Assembly (NCBI GenBank): GCA_031553855.1
Contig: JAVBKW010000027.1
Location: 93,115 to 157,114 of the forward strand
Length of the DNA stretch: 64,000 nucleotides
DNA from: RACS-047 sp031553855
GTDB taxonomy: Bacteria > Bacillota > Clostridia > Christensenellales > Pumilibacteraceae
Reading direction: 5' to 3'
Made by a program: the position numbers and the translations under genes. This document shows, piece by piece, positions 63,132 to 64,000 of this stretch (the first letter of the stretch is position 1; each line of letters starts with the position of its first letter). A model generated the notes under the pieces. That model did not search any database, was not told the DNA's origin, and saw nothing but the letters and a program-made list of their open reading frames with translations.

Positions 63132-63987
63132 TTTTAATTTCCTCCGTTTCTGTTTCAATTTTTTTTTCGTCCTGACCTAATGTTTTTACTTCCCATGGGC
63201 CAAAACCGAATTGCTTTTTAAAAATTCTGAAAAAATATTTTAAATCCGTATATCCGGATTTTTTTGCAGCTTCTTCTACTGTGGAATCAGGCGAAAGCAA
63301 ATAATTATACGCTTCTTGCAGTTGATACCATCTCAAATACTCTTTAGGAGACATATTCATCGCCTGACGGAAAGACCGGACAAGATATGAAGCCGAAACA
63401 TTGTGCCTTGCTGCAAGTTCTGAAATTTTCAATTTATTGTGACGGTTAAATCGCAAGAAAATCATTACTTCACGCACAAGCTTTTCTTTTGCCGAAAAGA
63501 CCTTACTGCCTTTATCAGTATTAAGATTTATAAGTTTGCCTAAAAAAATATATAACCAACCTAAGCACTCCAAATTAAAAAGTCCGTAACTGGTATACGT
63601 ATTTATTACCGTTGTCATCGGTTCAAGAAGCACATGATAATCCGTATAATGTTTATAAGGCATTTCACGTGAAAGGCCTGTTTTTTTCATTAAAACTTCT
63701 GCTTGAAATCCGTCAAATCTTACCCAAGAATAAGTCCACGGTGCATCAGCATCGGCTTCGTATGAAATATTTTCTTTAGGAAAAATTGCAAACACATTAC
63801 CCCTGCTTAGCCGGATGCGTTTATCATTGACAATAATATAACCGCAGCCCCTCTCTATTAAGTGTAAGGTACAAGCCTGATCAACTTCATGATTTACAAT
63901 CTTGCCGTTAAAACATTGCTCCCTGCCGCATTCCAAAATGTTAAGATCAACGAGCGATTGTTCAACAAAAAAATCATTGAATTCCAA
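63124..63987 (-). CDS. AraC-family regulator of the surface/importer operon
   Basis: A 287-residue protein with an N-terminal cupin-like sensor (LHLIERGCGYIIVNDKRIRL; AIFPKENISYEADADAPWTY) and a C-terminal double HTH (LKISELAARHNVSASYLVRS; TVEEAAKKSGYTDLKYFFRI), ending FGFGPWEV. It is first in the run of co-directional genes and overlaps the next gene by 8 bases, so it is coupled to the operon it probably controls. The start is uncertain: TTG at 63987 is the only in-frame start, since a TGA precedes it by three bases. Upstream sequence runs off the window. Confidence 0.85.
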   Translation of the reverse strand: MEFNDFFVEQSLVDLNILECGREQCFNGKIVNHEVDQACTLHLIERGCGYIIVNDKRIRLSRGNVFAIFPKENISYEADADAPWTYSWVRFDGFQAEVLMKKTGLSREMPYKHYTDYHVLLEPMTTVINTYTSYGLFNLECLGWLYIFLGKLINLNTDKGSKVFSAKEKLVREVMIFLRFNRHNKLKISELAARHNVSASYLVRSFRQAMNMSPKEYLRWYQLQEAYNYLLSPDSTVEEAAKKSGYTDLKYFFRIFKKQFGFGPWEVKTLGQDEKKIETETEEIKIE

Positions 63988-64000
63988 ATTTCATTTTCCC

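Overview
The window reads as chromosome from a low-to-moderate GC Bacillota, most likely a Clostridia-type anaerobe (gut or biomass-degrading). Reasons: AGGAGG-like ribosome binding sites, TTGACA/TATAAT promoters, AraC-controlled LplB/LplC-type (CUT1) sugar transporters, lipoproteins, and many glycosidases without signal peptides. No rRNA, intact tRNA, CRISPR array or integrase gene was found. Most genes lie on the minus strand. The lineage call is inference; no marker gene was searched.

Region 1 (1-14.7 kb): a CUT1 permease pair, running off the left edge, lies behind a gene for an InlB-repeat lipoprotein and opposite an AraC regulator. Next comes a five-gene minus-strand operon, GH3-GH2-GH43-GH43-GH20, whose products appear cytoplasmic. 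Together they suggest import of oligosaccharides rich in arabinose, xylose or galactose, followed by intracellular trimming.

Region 2 (14.7-23.8 kb): a MarR regulator and a heterodimeric ABC exporter, with a clear promoter and operator. Then an L-arabinose operon: an FGGY ribulokinase, AraD, and an isomerase of the L-fucose/arabinose isomerase-like family, opposite an AraC regulator. The arabinose operon would take pentose released by the GH43 enzymes into the pentose phosphate pathway.

Region 3 (23.8-36.7 kb): housekeeping and stress genes. These are DNA polymerase IV with a small companion gene, a membrane-tethered XRE protein, an ECF-sigma / secreted cysteine peptidase / single-pass membrane protein / acidic protein operon, a double-HTH XRE protein, an SRAP (YedK/HMCES-type) DNA-protein crosslink protein, a YyaL-type thioredoxin-domain protein, a lipoprotein serpin, a Sel1-repeat protein and small uncharacterised genes.

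Region 4 (36.9-44.1 kb): a visibly AT-richer accessory island. It carries a Gabija-like pair (OLD-family nuclease plus UvrD helicase) in which the nuclease has a 12-bp tandem repeat encoding an ETKA linker and extra cysteines in its TOPRIM domain. It also holds a RhuM-family gene, a long DNA palindrome, a displaced tRNA-Tyr 3' end (an integration scar) with GTTCCCC repeats around it, and a decayed SGNH-hydrolase gene.

Region 5 (44.1-64 kb): a polysaccharide deacetylase gene with its own promoter. Upstream of it is a roughly 19-kb co-directional gene set: AraC regulator, giant anchored surface protein, solute-binding lipoprotein, uncharacterised lipoprotein, membrane-anchored FN3-like protein, two CUT1 permeases, a second giant surface protein, LacZ-type GH2 and a GH38/DUF5054 enzyme. 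This looks like a Gram-positive polysaccharide utilisation locus of unknown substrate, and it is the best candidate here for an undescribed nutrient system.
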